Origin: Amaricoccus sp.
GTDB lineage: Bacteria; Pseudomonadota; Alphaproteobacteria; Rhodobacterales; Rhodobacteraceae
Length of the DNA: 33,832 nt
NCBI RefSeq assembly: GCF_017993425.1
Contig: NZ_JAGOMQ010000039.1
Span: forward strand, 1 to 33,832
Reading direction: 5' to 3'
The notes below the pieces were generated by a model, which searched no databases, was not told where the DNA came from, and saw only the letters and a program-made list of their open reading frames with translations. Positions 33,786 to 33,832 of the stretch are shown one piece after another. Made by a program: the position numbers and the translations under genes. Numbering within the stretch: position 1 is the stretch's first letter; each line of letters begins with the position of its first letter.

Positions 33786-33832
33786 ATGATCCTCGCCGAG
33801 AGCCTGCCTCGGAAGTCGCGCCTGGCGGCGCT
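33786..33832 (+). CDS. Start of an unidentified rightward gene (partial)
   Basis: An ATG at 33786 preceded by GGAG at 7-nt spacing opens a frame, MILAESLPRKSRLAA, that leaves the window. It would be divergent from the LacI gene. Fifteen residues are too few to assign a function. Upstream is a tandem GTGACAG repeat (33723-33737) but no clear promoter. Confidence 0.35.
   Translation, partial: MILAESLPRKSRLAA

Overview
This is a high-GC alphaproteobacterial chromosome segment, most likely Rhodobacterales. Reasons: the tuf-S10 order with many ATGA stop/start overlaps; an L3 protein with a long Ala/Glu-rich C-terminal tail, which I recall from this group; and inositol and pxp/acc clusters of the type found there. 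That assignment rests on recognition by eye, not on a search.

Layout. (1) 1-5074, + strand: the 3' end of tuf (EF-Tu), an intrinsic terminator, then rpsJ-rplC-rplD-rplW-rplB-rpsS-rplV-rpsC-rplP, closed by a textbook terminator right after rplP. The usual next genes, rpmC and rpsQ, are absent. (2) 5075-5628, non-coding: a frameshifted IS110-type transposase C-terminus, a perfect CRP-type palindrome and a large hairpin. (3) 5629-15220, - strand: a Nac-like LysR regulator; a biotin-dependent lactamase/carboxylase-type cluster (accB, accC, pxpB, pxpC, a BCCP-like protein without its biotin lysine, pxpA); an SDR dehydrogenase; and a polar amino acid ABC transporter. (4) 15341-20548, + strand: an aminotransferase, an RraA-like protein, an L-idonate/gluconate pathway (idnD, idnO and a broken gluconokinase) and a D-2-hydroxyacid dehydrogenase. 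(5) 20549-21103, non-coding between convergent genes: two DnaA-box-like sequences, an AT-rich patch and hairpins. (6) 21104-33622, - strand: a myo-inositol catabolic and uptake locus (LacI regulator, periplasmic binding protein, permease, ATPase, IolH-like, iolG, IolI-like, iolC-DUF2090 fusion, iolD, iolE, iolB). A short + strand reading frame starts at 33786 and leaves the window.

How it may work together. The most notable signal is a 15-bp palindrome, ATAAG-N5-CTTAT (one copy with a single mismatch). It occurs at three promoter positions around the LysR gene: before accB, between the LysR gene and the aminotransferase, and before the SDR/transporter block. All copies contain ATA-N9-TAT, the site known for the enterobacterial nitrogen regulator Nac, and the LysR protein looks very like Nac. 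The site centres lie 84-95 nt before the start codons of the target genes and 26 nt before the regulator's own start. This predicts a compact nitrogen-scavenging regulon: uptake of a polar amino acid or lactam, ring opening by a PxpA/B/C system coupled to a biotin carboxylase, and transamination. The inositol locus appears to be a separate module with its own LacI-type regulator. The genes inserted where rpmC-rpsQ would be expected, bordered by transposase debris, suggest that accessory catabolic modules were placed into a split ribosomal operon.
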